From Defluviimonas salinarum (GTDB lineage: Bacteria > Pseudomonadota > Alphaproteobacteria > Rhodobacterales > Rhodobacteraceae), in NCBI RefSeq assembly GCF_026013545.1, contig NZ_JAPDOG010000001.1:99815-163814 (forward strand): a stretch of 64,000 nucleotides of DNA, given 5' to 3'. Of this stretch, positions 24,520-33,455 are shown in pieces (position 1 is the first letter of the stretch; every line of letters begins with the position of its first letter). Below the pieces are notes generated by a model that searched no databases, was not told where the DNA came from, and worked only from the letters and a program-made list of their open reading frames with translations. The translations under genes and the position numbers were made by a program.

Positions 24520-27306
24520 ATGGGCTTTCAAGAGCCGAAGCTGGACACTTCTCCCAATGTCTCGGACGAGGTCAGGCGCACGACATGCTACATGTGCGCC
24601 TGCCGCTGCGGCATCAACGTGCACCTGAAGTCGGGGCGCGTGAGCTATATCGAGGGCAACCGCCGGCACCCGGTCAACAGGGGCGTGCTTTGCGCCAAGG
24701 GCGCCTCGGGGATCATGCAGGTGACAGCACCCTCGCGGCTCCGCGCGCCGCTGAAGCGGGTCGGTCCGCGCGGCTCGGGCGCGTTCGAGGAGATCTCCTG
24801 GGAGGAGGCGTTCGAGATCGCGGTGGGCTGGCTGAAGCCCCTGCGCGACGACGCGCCGGAGAGACTTGCCTTCTTCACCGGGCGCGACCAGTCGCAATCG
24901 TTCACGAGCTTCTGGGCGCAGGGCTTCGGGACGCCGAACTATGCCGCGCATGGCGGTTTCTGCTCGGTCAACATGGCGGCAGGCGGCATCTACACGATGG
25001 GCGGCGCGTTCTGGGAGTTCGGCCAGCCCGACTGGGACCGGGCGAAGCTCTTCGTGCTGTTCGGTGTCGCCGAGGACCACGATTCCAACCCGATCAAGAT
25101 CGGCATCGGCAAGCTCAAGGCGCGCGGCGCCCGGGTGATCGGCGTCAACCCGATCCGCACCGGCTACAACGGCGTCGCCGACGACTGGTACGGGATCACG
25201 CCGGGGACCGACGGGCTCCTGATCCTGTCGCTGGTCCACGAGATCCTGAAAGCCGGCAAGATCGACCTCGACTATCTCGCGCGGTTCACCAACGCGCCCT
25301 GTCTGGTGGATGGCACCGAGGGGCCGGGCAAGGGGCTCCTGCTGCGCGATGGTGATGGCAAGCTCCTGGTCATCGACCGACGGTCCGGCAAGCCCACGCC
25401 CTTCGACACGAAGGGTGTCGAGCCCGATCTCGGCGCCGTCCACGAGGGCCACCGGACGGTGTTCCAGCACCTCGCCGAACGCTATCTCGCCGACGATTAC
25501 GCGCCCGAGGCGGTGGCGGATCGCACCGGCATTCCGGCGGCCCGCATCAAGGGGCTCGCGGCCGAGATCGCCCATGCCGCCTTCGACGCGCCGGTCGTGC
25601 TCGACCGCGCCTGGACCGATTTCCGCGGCGACCGGCACGAGAAGATGATCGGCCGCCCGGTCGCCTTCCATGCGATGCGCGGGATCTCGGCCCATTCCAA
25701 CGGCTTCCAGACCGCCCGCGCGCTGCACCTGCTGCAGATCCTCATCGGCTCGGTCGAGACGCCCGGCGGGTTCCGTTTCAAGCCGCCCTATCCGAAGCCG
25801 ATCGAGGCGCATCCGACCCCGCATTGCGACTGCGTGCCGGGCAAGCCCTTGGGCGGGCCGCATCTCGGCTTTGTGCGGGGGCCGGAGCATCTCGCGCTGA
25901 AGCCGGACGGCTCGCCGGCGCGGATCGACAAGGGGTTTTCCTGGGAAAACCCGATGTCGGCGCACGGGCTGATGCACATGGTCATCCCGAACGCCCATGC
26001 GGGCGACCCCTACAAGATCGACACGCTCCTGCTCTACATGGCCAACATGTCGTGGAACTCGTCGATGAACACGCGCAGCGTCATGGAGATGCTGACCGAG
26101 AGGGACGAGGCGGGCGAGTACAAGATCCCGCGCATCATCTATTCCGACGCCTATGCCTCGGAGATGGTGGCCTATGCCGACCTTGTGCTGCCGGACACGA
26201 CCTATCTGGAGCGGCATGACTGCATCTCGCTCCTCGACCGGCCGATCTGCGAAGCCGAGGCCGCAGCCGATGCGATCCGCTGGCCGGTGATCGAGCCGGA
26301 CCGCGAGGTTAGGGGCTTCCAGTCGGTGTTGGTGGAGCTTGCGAACCGGCTGAAGCTGCCCGGCTTCGTGGATGAGGAAGGCCGCGCAAAGTACCGCGAT
26401 TACGCGGATTACATGGTCAACCACGAGCGTCGGCCGGGGGTCGGGCCGCTGATGGGCTGGCGTGGCAACGGCGACCAGACCGGGCGCGGGCCGGTCAATC
26501 CCGATCAGCTTCAGCGCTACATCGACAATGGCGGGTTCCACGTCGCCCATGTCCCGGAGGAGGCTCAATTCTACAAGCCGTGGAACTCGGCGTATCAGGA
26601 CTGGGCGGTAAGCCTCGGATTCTACGACAAACCCCATCCCTATCTCTTCACGCTCTGGTCCGAGCCGTTGCAGCGGTTCCGGCTGGCCGCCGAGGGCCAC
26701 GGGATGCGCCAGCCGCCCGAGCATCTGCGCCAGCGCCTGAAAGAGACGATGGACCCCTTGCCGATCTGGTACGAACCCTTCGGCGAGAGCGCGGGCGACG
26801 CCTATCCGGTCCATGCCCTGACTCAGAGGCCGATGGCGATGTACCACAGCTGGGGCTCGCAGAACGCCTGGCTGAGGCAGATCCACGGTCATAACCCGCT
26901 CTATGTGCCAACCAAGATCTGGGAGTCCTGCGGCTTCGCGGAGGGCGACTGGGCCCGCGTGACCTCGCCCTCGGGCGAGATCACGGTGCCGGTGGCGCAC
27001 ATGGCGGCGCTGAACGAGAACACGATCTGGACCTGGAACGCGATCGGCAAGCGCAAGGGCGCCTGGGCGCTCGACCCGGAGGCGCCGGAGGCGACGAAAG
27101 GCTTTCTTCTCAACCACCTGATCCACGAACTTCTGCCCGAGAAGGGCGATGGTTTGCGTTGGTCCAACTCCGATCCGATCACCGGCCAGGCGGCGTGGTT
27201 CGACCTGCGCGTGCGGGTCGAGAAGGCCGATCCACCCGAAGAGGCGCAACCCGCCTTCCCGAACCTCGTCTCACCCGTGCCGCAAGCGAGGAGGAACCGG
27301 CCATGA
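24520..27306 (+). CDS. soeA: sulfite dehydrogenase (SoeA-type) molybdopterin subunit
   Basis: A 928-residue DMSO-reductase-family catalytic subunit. The 4Fe-4S ligands are Cys23, Cys26, Cys30 and Cys58, and the likely molybdenum ligand is Cys148 (HGGFCSVN). There is no Tat signal, so it acts in the cytoplasm, as SoeABC of purple sulfur bacteria and roseobacters does. It oxidises sulfite to sulfate and passes electrons to SoeB. Its place directly after the taurine operon supports sulfite, released by Xsc, as substrate. A short palindrome (TTGATC-TGAG-GATCAA, 24462-24477) lies upstream. A polysulfide or thiosulfate reductase is the main alternative. Confidence 0.87.
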   Translation: MGFQEPKLDTSPNVSDEVRRTTCYMCACRCGINVHLKSGRVSYIEGNRRHPVNRGVLCAKGASGIMQVTAPSRLRAPLKRVGPRGSGAFEEISWEEAFEIAVGWLKPLRDDAPERLAFFTGRDQSQSFTSFWAQGFGTPNYAAHGGFCSVNMAAGGIYTMGGAFWEFGQPDWDRAKLFVLFGVAEDHDSNPIKIGIGKLKARGARVIGVNPIRTGYNGVADDWYGITPGTDGLLILSLVHEILKAGKIDLDYLARFTNAPCLVDGTEGPGKGLLLRDGDGKLLVIDRRSGKPTPFDTKGVEPDLGAVHEGHRTVFQHLAERYLADDYAPEAVADRTGIPAARIKGLAAEIAHAAFDAPVVLDRAWTDFRGDRHEKMIGRPVAFHAMRGISAHSNGFQTARALHLLQILIGSVETPGGFRFKPPYPKPIEAHPTPHCDCVPGKPLGGPHLGFVRGPEHLALKPDGSPARIDKGFSWENPMSAHGLMHMVIPNAHAGDPYKIDTLLLYMANMSWNSSMNTRSVMEMLTERDEAGEYKIPRIIYSDAYASEMVAYADLVLPDTTYLERHDCISLLDRPICEAEAAADAIRWPVIEPDREVRGFQSVLVELANRLKLPGFVDEEGRAKYRDYADYMVNHERRPGVGPLMGWRGNGDQTGRGPVNPDQLQRYIDNGGFHVAHVPEEAQFYKPWNSAYQDWAVSLGFYDKPHPYLFTLWSEPLQRFRLAAEGHGMRQPPEHLRQRLKETMDPLPIWYEPFGESAGDAYPVHALTQRPMAMYHSWGSQNAWLRQIHGHNPLYVPTKIWESCGFAEGDWARVTSPSGEITVPVAHMAALNENTIWTWNAIGKRKGAWALDPEAPEATKGFLLNHLIHELLPEKGDGLRWSNSDPITGQAAWFDLRVRVEKADPPEEAQPAFPNLVSPVPQARRNRP

Positions 27307-28040
27307 CTGCGCTTCCGCCGCCCTCCGCGAAGAAACTGGGGCTCGTCATCGACCTCGACACCTGCGTCGGCTGCCATGCCTGCGTGACCGCCTGCAAGGG
27401 CTGGAACGATCAGGGCTACGGCGTGCCGCTGTCGGATCAGAACGCTTACGGATCAGAACCTTCGGGGACGTTCCTCAACCGCGTTCACTCTTACGAGGTT
27501 CAGCCCGAACAGGGCCCTGCGCAGATCATCAACTTCCCGCGCTCGTGCCTTCACTGCGAGAACGCGCCCTGCGTCACGGTCTGCCCGACCGGGGCGAGCT
27601 ACAAGCGCGCCGAGGACGGGATCGTACTGGTGAACGAGGACGCCTGCATCGGTTGCGGCCTCTGTGCCTGGGCCTGTCCCTACGGGGCGCGGGAGCTTGA
27701 TCAGGCGGCGGGCGTGATGAAGAAATGCACGCTCTGCGTCGACCGGATCTACAACGAGAACCTGCCCGAGGAGGACCGCCAGCCGGCCTGCGTCCGAACG
27801 TGTCCGACCGGGGCGCGGCATTTCGGCGATCTCGGCGATCCCGGCAGTGCCGTGAGCAAGCTCGTTGCCGAGCGTGGCGGCTATGACCTCATGCCGGAGA
27901 TGGAGACCAAGCCGGTCAACAAGTACCTGCCGCCGCGCCCGAAGGGCAAGGCCGAGGAGATCGACGTGCTCGCGCCGCTTCTGGATGTGAAGGCCACCGG
28001 ATTCGCCGGATGGCTCGACCGGATTCTGGAGAAACTCTAA
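27303..28040 (+). CDS. soeB: sulfite dehydrogenase iron-sulfur subunit
   Basis: A 245-residue DmsB-type ferredoxin subunit. The first cluster motif has Cys21, Cys24, Cys27 and Cys31, and further Cys groups lie in SCLHCENAPCVTVCPTG, CIGCGLCAWACPYG and KCTLC. It carries electrons from SoeA to SoeC. The ATG at 27303 overlaps the soeA stop (ATGA); a longer upstream reading is ruled out because it lies inside soeA. Confidence 0.92.
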   Translation: MTALPPPSAKKLGLVIDLDTCVGCHACVTACKGWNDQGYGVPLSDQNAYGSEPSGTFLNRVHSYEVQPEQGPAQIINFPRSCLHCENAPCVTVCPTGASYKRAEDGIVLVNEDACIGCGLCAWACPYGARELDQAAGVMKKCTLCVDRIYNENLPEEDRQPACVRTCPTGARHFGDLGDPGSAVSKLVAERGGYDLMPEMETKPVNKYLPPRPKGKAEEIDVLAPLLDVKATGFAGWLDRILEKL

Positions 28041-28915
28041 TGCATCCAGCACCTTCCGTCATTGTCTTCACGGTACTGTCCGGTGCCGGATTCGGGCTGC
28101 TGGCCTTCCTCGGGCTCGGCGCGGTCGCGGTCACGGGCTGGGCGGCCCTCCTGCTCTGGGGGCTCGGCTACGCGCTGGCCGGGATCGGGCTTCTCGCCTC
28201 GGCCTTCCACCTTGGCAACCCGCAGCGGGCGCTCCGCGCCTTCACCCAGTGGCGGACGAGCTGGCTTAGCCGCGAGGCCTGGGCCGCGGTCGTCTCGCTT
28301 GCCCTCCTTGCGCCGGTCGCGCTGGCGGCGGTCTTCGGGGCGGAGCCGCCCGCGGCCCTGGGCGTTCTGGGGGCGTTATCCTGTCTTGTGACCATCGCCG
28401 CTACCTCGATGATCTACACCCAGCTCAAGACCATCCCGCGCTGGAACTTCTGGACCACGCCGGCCTTGTTCATGGGCTTCGCGCTCGCCGCCGGGGCGAT
28501 GCTGTCGGGGCGGGCGGTGCTGGCGGCACTGCTCTGCCTCGCGCTCGGATTGCTGCTCGTCGCGGCTTTCCGTCTCGGTGACGGGCGGTTCGCCGCCGTG
28601 GGCGCCTCGCTCGGCAGCGCGACCGGGCTCGGGGCGGTCGGATCGGTGCGGCAGTTCGCGCCGGCCCATACCGGTTCGAACTACCTCCTGCGCGAGATGA
28701 TCCATGACGTGGGGCGCAAGCATGCCGCCCGGCTGCGGATGATCGCGGTCGTCGCGGCCGGGCTTCTGCCGGCGGTGATCCTGCTGGTCCTGCCCGCGTC
28801 GGTCGCGACCGTGGCGCTGGCAGCCCTCGTCCATCTTGCCGGGGCCTTCGCCGCGCGCTGGCTCTTCTTCGCGGAGGCCGAGCATGTCGTCGGTCTCTAC
28901 TATGGGCGGCGCTGA
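28040..28915 (+). CDS. soeC: sulfite dehydrogenase membrane anchor (DmsC/NrfD-like)
   Basis: A 291-residue hydrophobic protein with about eight membrane segments in the DmsC style. It shares one base with the soeB stop (TAATG). It anchors SoeAB to the inner face of the membrane and passes electrons to quinone. The conserved LGNPQRALRAFTQWRTSWLS loop follows the second segment, as in DmsC-type anchors. Confidence 0.88.
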   Translation: MHPAPSVIVFTVLSGAGFGLLAFLGLGAVAVTGWAALLLWGLGYALAGIGLLASAFHLGNPQRALRAFTQWRTSWLSREAWAAVVSLALLAPVALAAVFGAEPPAALGVLGALSCLVTIAATSMIYTQLKTIPRWNFWTTPALFMGFALAAGAMLSGRAVLAALLCLALGLLLVAAFRLGDGRFAAVGASLGSATGLGAVGSVRQFAPAHTGSNYLLREMIHDVGRKHAARLRMIAVVAAGLLPAVILLVLPASVATVALAALVHLAGAFAARWLFFAEAEHVVGLYYGRR

Positions 28916-29042
28916 CCCCGGCGTATTCCAGTTTCCGGAAGCCGCGCTTCCATCTTGCAGAAAACGGGGGGCGATGCTTGCCGCAGCGTCCCCCGCGCCG
29001 TCCTATCCGGGAAGACCCCGCCCCGGAGCCCGCCCCGTGATC

Positions 29043-30014
29043 CTAACCCTGCGCCGGAATCACCGCGAACGTGTCGGCAAGCCAAGGTGCGAATTCCTTG
29101 GCCGGGCCGATCAGCCGCGCGGTCATCATCGCGCGCAGCATCTTCGCAATCTCGGCCGGGACATTGCCGGCCTCCTGGCTCAGCGCGAAGAGCGAGATCG
29201 TGCGCGACATCGCGGCGAGGGGCAGGGGATGGATGTCGATCTGCGGCAGGAAGCTCCGCGCCCTCAGCAACGCCAAGGGCGTGGTGATCGAGAAGCCCGC
29301 GCCATTGGCGACGAGCGCGATGATCGACTGGTTGCTGTCGATCTCGATCCGGTCGGGGAGCGTGACGCGGTGGCGCGCCAGATGCGCCTCGATCTGGCGG
29401 CCCATGAGCTGATTGCGGTCGTAGCGCAGGAAGGGCAGCGCCGTGAGCGTGTCGATTTCGCGCCCCTTCGGCAGGGAGAGGCCGCGCGGCACGGCGAGCA
29501 CGTAAGGATCGCGCAGCAGCCGATGTTCATGCGCGCCCGGCACCGGATCCTGCGGCGCGGCCGCGATCACGATGTCGAGCTGGCGGCTCGCCAGCAGCGC
29601 CGTGACCTCGTGGCTCGGCGCCGTGGTCAGGCGGAAACGGCAGTTCTTCAGGTTCTTGGCGAGCGCGATCACCAGTTCCGGTGTCAGTTCTGCGTCGAAA
29701 TCGTCGATCACGCCGAGCCGCAGGCTCTTCAGATGCGAGATGTCGAGCACGGTAAGCTCGGCGCGGGCCTGGCGGATCTGGCTCAGGGCGTCGCGCACCC
29801 GGTGCAGGAAGACGCGCCCCGCGGGCGTGAGCCGCAGGGGCCGGTGGGCGCGGTCGAAGAGCGTGGTGCCGAGCGTGGTCTCGAGGTTCGAGATCTGCTG
29901 CGAGGCGGCCGGCAGGCTCAGATCCATCAGCCGCGCGGCCTCGGCCACCGTGCCGGTCTGGGCGATCGCCTCGAACAGTTCGAGCGCGCGCAGGGTGATG
30001 CCTTTGGAAAGCAT
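29043..30014 (-). CDS. LysR-family transcriptional regulator
   Basis: A 323-residue regulator. The N-terminal helix-turn-helix lies at about 20-50 (GTVAEAARLMDLSLPAASQQI), followed by a substrate-binding-like effector domain. It diverges from the HisD-like dehydrogenase gene across 103 bases and so probably controls it. TTCA-GAAAAG-TGAA at 30046-30059 in that gap is a possible LysR site. The ATG at 30014 is chosen by family alignment. It converges with soeC; the 127-base spacer between them is featureless. Confidence 0.87.
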   Translation of the reverse strand: MLSKGITLRALELFEAIAQTGTVAEAARLMDLSLPAASQQISNLETTLGTTLFDRAHRPLRLTPAGRVFLHRVRDALSQIRQARAELTVLDISHLKSLRLGVIDDFDAELTPELVIALAKNLKNCRFRLTTAPSHEVTALLASRQLDIVIAAAPQDPVPGAHEHRLLRDPYVLAVPRGLSLPKGREIDTLTALPFLRYDRNQLMGRQIEAHLARHRVTLPDRIEIDSNQSIIALVANGAGFSITTPLALLRARSFLPQIDIHPLPLAAMSRTISLFALSQEAGNVPAEIAKMLRAMMTARLIGPAKEFAPWLADTFAVIPAQG

Positions 30015-30117
30015 GAAGGGCGGAGCCTCTTGGGGTATCACAAGTTTCAGAAAAGTGAACCCGCAATCGGATCGGGTCAAGCCCGACCGATGCGGCAATG
30101 AAATGGGATCGAAGAAA

Positions 30118-31419
30118 ATGAGCATCAGGTTCATCAAGCAGTCGGGCGGCGAGAAGGCCGAAGAGAATGCCGGCGTCCAGGCCACCGTGGCGCGGATGCT
30201 GGCCGAGATCGAGGCCGGCGGCGAGATCGTCACCCAGCGCTATGCCGAGCGGCTCGACGGCTGGACGGGCGAGATCGTGGTGCCGCGCGAGGTGATCGAG
30301 GCGGCAGCGGACGAGGTTCCGCAGCGGCTGAAGGACGACATCCGCTATGCCCATGACAACATCGCCGGCTTTGCGCGCGCCCAGCTCGAAAGCTGCCGCG
30401 AGACCGAGGTGGAGCTCAGGCCGGGACTCAGGGCCGGGCAGCGGCTGATCCCGATCGCCTCGGCCGGGGCCTATGTGCCGGGCGGGCGCTACAGCCATAT
30501 CGCCTCGGCGCTGATGACCGTGACGACGGCGAAGGTGGCCGGCGTCGGACATATCTCGGCGGTGTCGCCGCCGCGTCCGGGCAAGGGCATCCCGGCGCCG
30601 ATCCTCTACGCGCTCGACTATTGCGGAGCCGACCGGATCCTCGCGCTCGGCGGTGTGCAAGGGGTTGCGGCGATGGCCTTCGGCCAGTTCGGCCTGCCGC
30701 CGGCGGATATCCTCGTCGGCCCCGGCAACGCCTATGTCGCCGAGGCCAAGCGCCAGCTTTTCGGCCGCGTCGGCATCGACATGTTCGCGGGGCCCACGGA
30801 CAGCATGGTGATCGCCGACGGCGATGCCGATCCCCATCTGGTGGCCTGGGACCTGGTCGGGCAGGCCGAGCACGGCCAGACCTCGCCGGTCTGGCTGGTG
30901 ACCGACAGCGCCGCGCTGGCCGAGGCGGTGACGGCGCTGATCCCGGCCTGCATCGCCGAGCTGCCGCAGCCCAACCGGGGTGCCGCCGAGGCCGCCTGGG
31001 CCGACCTCGGCGAGATCGTGCTGTGCGACACCCGCGAGGAGATGGCCGAGCATGCCGACCGGGTCGCGCCCGAGCATCTGCATGTGCAGGCCGCCGATCT
31101 TCCCTGGTGGCGGGGCCGGCTGTCGGCCTATGGCTCGCTCTTCCTCGGGCCGCAGACGACGGTTGCGTTCGGCGACAAGGCGGCGGGCACCAACCATGTG
31201 CTGCCGACCTCTGGTGCGGCGCGCTATACCGGCGGGCTCTCGGTCCACAAGTTCCTCAAGACCGTGACCTGGCAGGAGGTGGCGCCCGAGGCGCTGCGCG
31301 AACTGGCCGCGGTGACGGCGCGGATCTCGCGTTACGAGGGGATGGAGGGCCATGCCCGCTCCGCCGATATCCGGCTGGAGAAGTTCTTCCCCGGCGAAGC
31401 GTTCGTGGTTACACCCTGA
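30118..31419 (+). CDS. histidinol-dehydrogenase-like protein, possibly sulfopropanediol 3-dehydrogenase (HpsN)
   Basis: A 433-residue HisD-family enzyme that would oxidise an alcohol in two NAD-dependent steps. The expected residues are present: Gln and His in VGQAEHGQTS, Glu-His in APEHLH, Asp in FGDKAAGTNHVLP and a final His in EGMEGHARSAD. True hisD normally sits among histidine genes; here the context is sulfonate catabolism, which favours an HpsN-like role (dihydroxypropanesulfonate to sulfolactate). The following racemase gene is not a known hps partner, so another substrate is possible. An ATG at 30103 is an alternative start. Confidence 0.75.
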   Translation: MSIRFIKQSGGEKAEENAGVQATVARMLAEIEAGGEIVTQRYAERLDGWTGEIVVPREVIEAAADEVPQRLKDDIRYAHDNIAGFARAQLESCRETEVELRPGLRAGQRLIPIASAGAYVPGGRYSHIASALMTVTTAKVAGVGHISAVSPPRPGKGIPAPILYALDYCGADRILALGGVQGVAAMAFGQFGLPPADILVGPGNAYVAEAKRQLFGRVGIDMFAGPTDSMVIADGDADPHLVAWDLVGQAEHGQTSPVWLVTDSAALAEAVTALIPACIAELPQPNRGAAEAAWADLGEIVLCDTREEMAEHADRVAPEHLHVQAADLPWWRGRLSAYGSLFLGPQTTVAFGDKAAGTNHVLPTSGAARYTGGLSVHKFLKTVTWQEVAPEALRELAAVTARISRYEGMEGHARSADIRLEKFFPGEAFVVTP

Positions 31420-31440
31420 CGGCGTGAGGGGAGAGGCGCG

Positions 31441-32130
31441 ATGCGGCTTGTCGGGGTTCTGGGGGGCATGGGGCCGGATGCGACCGTGCTCCTGATGGAG
31501 CGGGTGATCGCGGCGCGGCCGGCGGCGGACGATTCCGACCATGTGCCGCTTCTGGTGTTCCAGTATCCCCAGGTGCCGAGCCGCATCGCCGCCCTGATCG
31601 AGGGCACCGGGCCAAGCCCGGCGCCGGTCCTCGCCGATCTCGCGCGGCGGCTCGAGGCGGCGGGAGCGGAGGCGATCGCGATGCCCTGCAACACTGCCCA
31701 CGCCTATGCGCCCGACATCCGCGCCGCGGTCACGGTGCCGTTCATCGATATGATCGCCGAGACGGTCGGGGCGCTCGTGGCGAAGCACGGGGCGGGCGCG
31801 CGGATCGGCATGCTCGCCTCGCCCGCGGCGCGGAAGGCGCGGGTCTTCGACGCGGCCTTCGCCGAGGCGGGGCTCACCCCGGTCTGGAGCGCGGAGGAGG
31901 ACCGGCTGCTGGCGATCATCCGCGCCGTCAAGGCAGGGCGGGTGTCGGAGGGTGACCGTGCGGACCTCGCCGCGATCGGGCGTGACCTGATCGCGGGGCA
32001 GGGCTGCGCGGCGCTTCTGGTAGCCTGCACCGAACTGTCGATCCTTGCCCCCGGCCTGCCGGGGGATCTGGTCTGGACCGACAGCCTCGACTGTCTTGCC
32101 GCGCGAATCGTGACGCTCTCGGTAAATTGA
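31441..32130 (+). CDS. Asp/Glu racemase-family protein
   Basis: A 229-residue member of the aspartate/glutamate racemase superfamily. The two catalytic cysteines are in AMPCNTAH and VACTELS, and the N-terminal GVLGGMGPDAT loop is typical of aspartate racemases. It follows the dehydrogenase gene by 21 bases and is probably co-transcribed. It could epimerise an amino or related acid for the pathway encoded around it. Confidence 0.85.
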   Translation: MRLVGVLGGMGPDATVLLMERVIAARPAADDSDHVPLLVFQYPQVPSRIAALIEGTGPSPAPVLADLARRLEAAGAEAIAMPCNTAHAYAPDIRAAVTVPFIDMIAETVGALVAKHGAGARIGMLASPAARKARVFDAAFAEAGLTPVWSAEEDRLLAIIRAVKAGRVSEGDRADLAAIGRDLIAGQGCAALLVACTELSILAPGLPGDLVWTDSLDCLAARIVTLSVN

Positions 32131-32220
32131 TCAGTCAATCAATGAAAAGCGATGTTGTGTCGCAAATAATCGACAGAGCGTCGCTTTCAGGCGCTATTCT
32201 GGCGCTAACGGTGCCTTAAG

Positions 32221-32234
32221 GTCTGACAATTGAG
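32221..32234. promoter_or_regulatory. candidate GntR operator upstream of the enolase-family gene
   Basis: GTCTGACAATTGAG lies 53 bases before the enolase-family start. Its reverse complement, CTCAATTGTCAGAC, occurs exactly at 39447-39460 in front of the GntR gene. The TTGTCAGAC core fits FadR-type operators (T-GT-N3-AC-A). The spacer 32131-32286 is AT-rich and also contains ATTGAT-CAGTCA-ATCAAT at 32126-32143. Confidence 0.7.
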
Positions 32235-32286
32235 GCCGGATCCACGATCCGGGCCTGGGGGTTGGCGGCGATCGGGGGCGCGTTGC

Positions 32287-33396
32287 ATGGCGAGGATCTC
32301 TACTCTTGAGACCTTTTCGAACGAGTTCGTCTGCTTCGTGAAACTGACCGCCGAGGATGGCGCCACCGGCTGGGGCCAGTGCTCCACCTACAATGCCGAC
32401 ATCACCGCCCAGATTTTTCATCGCCAGGTCGCGCCGCACGCGCTCGGGGCGGGAACCGGCGATATCCTCGGCCTCGTCCAGCGGATCGAGGAGAAGGAGC
32501 ACAAGTTCCCCGGCTCCTATCGCTGCCGGGCGCTCGCGGGGCTCGACACCGCGCTCTGGGATCTCCGGGGCAGGCGCGAGGGCAAGCCGGTCGTGGAACT
32601 TCTGGGCGGCAAGCCGGGCCCGATCCGCGCCTATGCCTCATCGATGAAGCGCGACATCACGCCCGAGGACGAGGCGGCGCGGCTCTGCCGGCTCCGGGAC
32701 GAACAGGGTTTCGACGCCTTCAAGTGGCGCGTCGGCGCGGAATGCGGACGCGACGTCGACGAATGGCCGGGGCGGACCGAGGCGGTGATTCCGGTCGTTG
32801 CGCGGGCGCTTGGGCACGACGTGGCCAAGCTCGTCGACGGCAATTCGGGCTTCTCGCCGGCCCGCGCGATCGAGGTCGGCCGGCAGCTCGAGGCCGTGGG
32901 GATCTCGCATTTCGAGGAGCCGTGCCCCTACTGGGAACTGGAACAGACGAAAGCGGTCACCGACGCGCTCGACCTCGACGTGACAGGGGGCGAGCAGGAC
33001 TGGGACCTCGCCACCTGGAAGCGAATGATCGAGATGCGCGCGGTCGATATCGTGCAGCCCGACGTGATGTACATGGGCGGCCTCGCACGGACGCTTCTGG
33101 TCGCCGACATGGCCGCGAAGGCGGGCTTGCCCTGCACCCCGCACAGCGCCAATCTGTCGCTCGTGACGATCTGTACGATGCACCTTCTGGGCGCGATCCC
33201 GAATGCCGGGAAATATCTCGAATTCTCGATCGAGGGGCCCGATTATTACCCCTGGCAGCAGGGGTTGTTCCTCGGCGATCCCTATGCGGTCCGCGATGGG
33301 CATCTGCACATTCCCGACGGTCCCGGTTGGGGCGTCGAGATCGACCCCGACTGGCTCGGCCGGGCAAATTATCAAAAGAGCGCGTTAGAGGCTTGA
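32287..33396 (+). CDS. mandelate racemase/muconate lactonising enzyme-family protein
   Basis: A 369-residue enolase-superfamily enzyme. Metal ligands are predicted at Asp184 (VDGNSGF), Glu210 (HFEEP) and Glu236 (GGEQDW). The general bases are Lys146 (FKWRVG) on one side and the Asp259/His286 pair ([16 protein letters not shown]) on the other, as in the mandelate racemase subgroup. It abstracts a proton alpha to a carboxylate, giving racemisation or dehydration of an acid sugar or amino acid derivative. It opens the ABC transporter operon, so its substrate is probably imported. Confidence 0.82.
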   Translation: MARISTLETFSNEFVCFVKLTAEDGATGWGQCSTYNADITAQIFHRQVAPHALGAGTGDILGLVQRIEEKEHKFPGSYRCRALAGLDTALWDLRGRREGKPVVELLGGKPGPIRAYASSMKRDITPEDEAARLCRLRDEQGFDAFKWRVGAECGRDVDEWPGRTEAVIPVVARALGHDVAKLVDGNSGFSPARAIEVGRQLEAVGISHFEEPCPYWELEQTKAVTDALDLDVTGGEQDWDLATWKRMIEMRAVDIVQPDVMYMGGLARTLLVADMAAKAGLPCTPHSANLSLVTICTMHLLGAIPNAGKYLEFSIEGPDYYPWQQGLFLGDPYAVRDGHLHIPDGPGWGVEIDPDWLGRANYQKSALEA

Positions 33397-33455
33397 CCCC
33401 GCCCGATCCGGCGGCCGTAATCAATCCAAACAAGAACACCGACAAGGAGGACAAA

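Noticed and set aside
24277-27249. Open frame of 990 codons on the minus strand
   Set aside because: It is antisense to soeA and ackA; composition is of the shadow type and no ribosome site is seen.
30118-31419. Annotation as biosynthetic histidinol dehydrogenase (hisD)
   Set aside because: The fold and residues fit, but there are no histidine genes nearby and the context is sulfur and amino-acid catabolism; kept only as an alternative.
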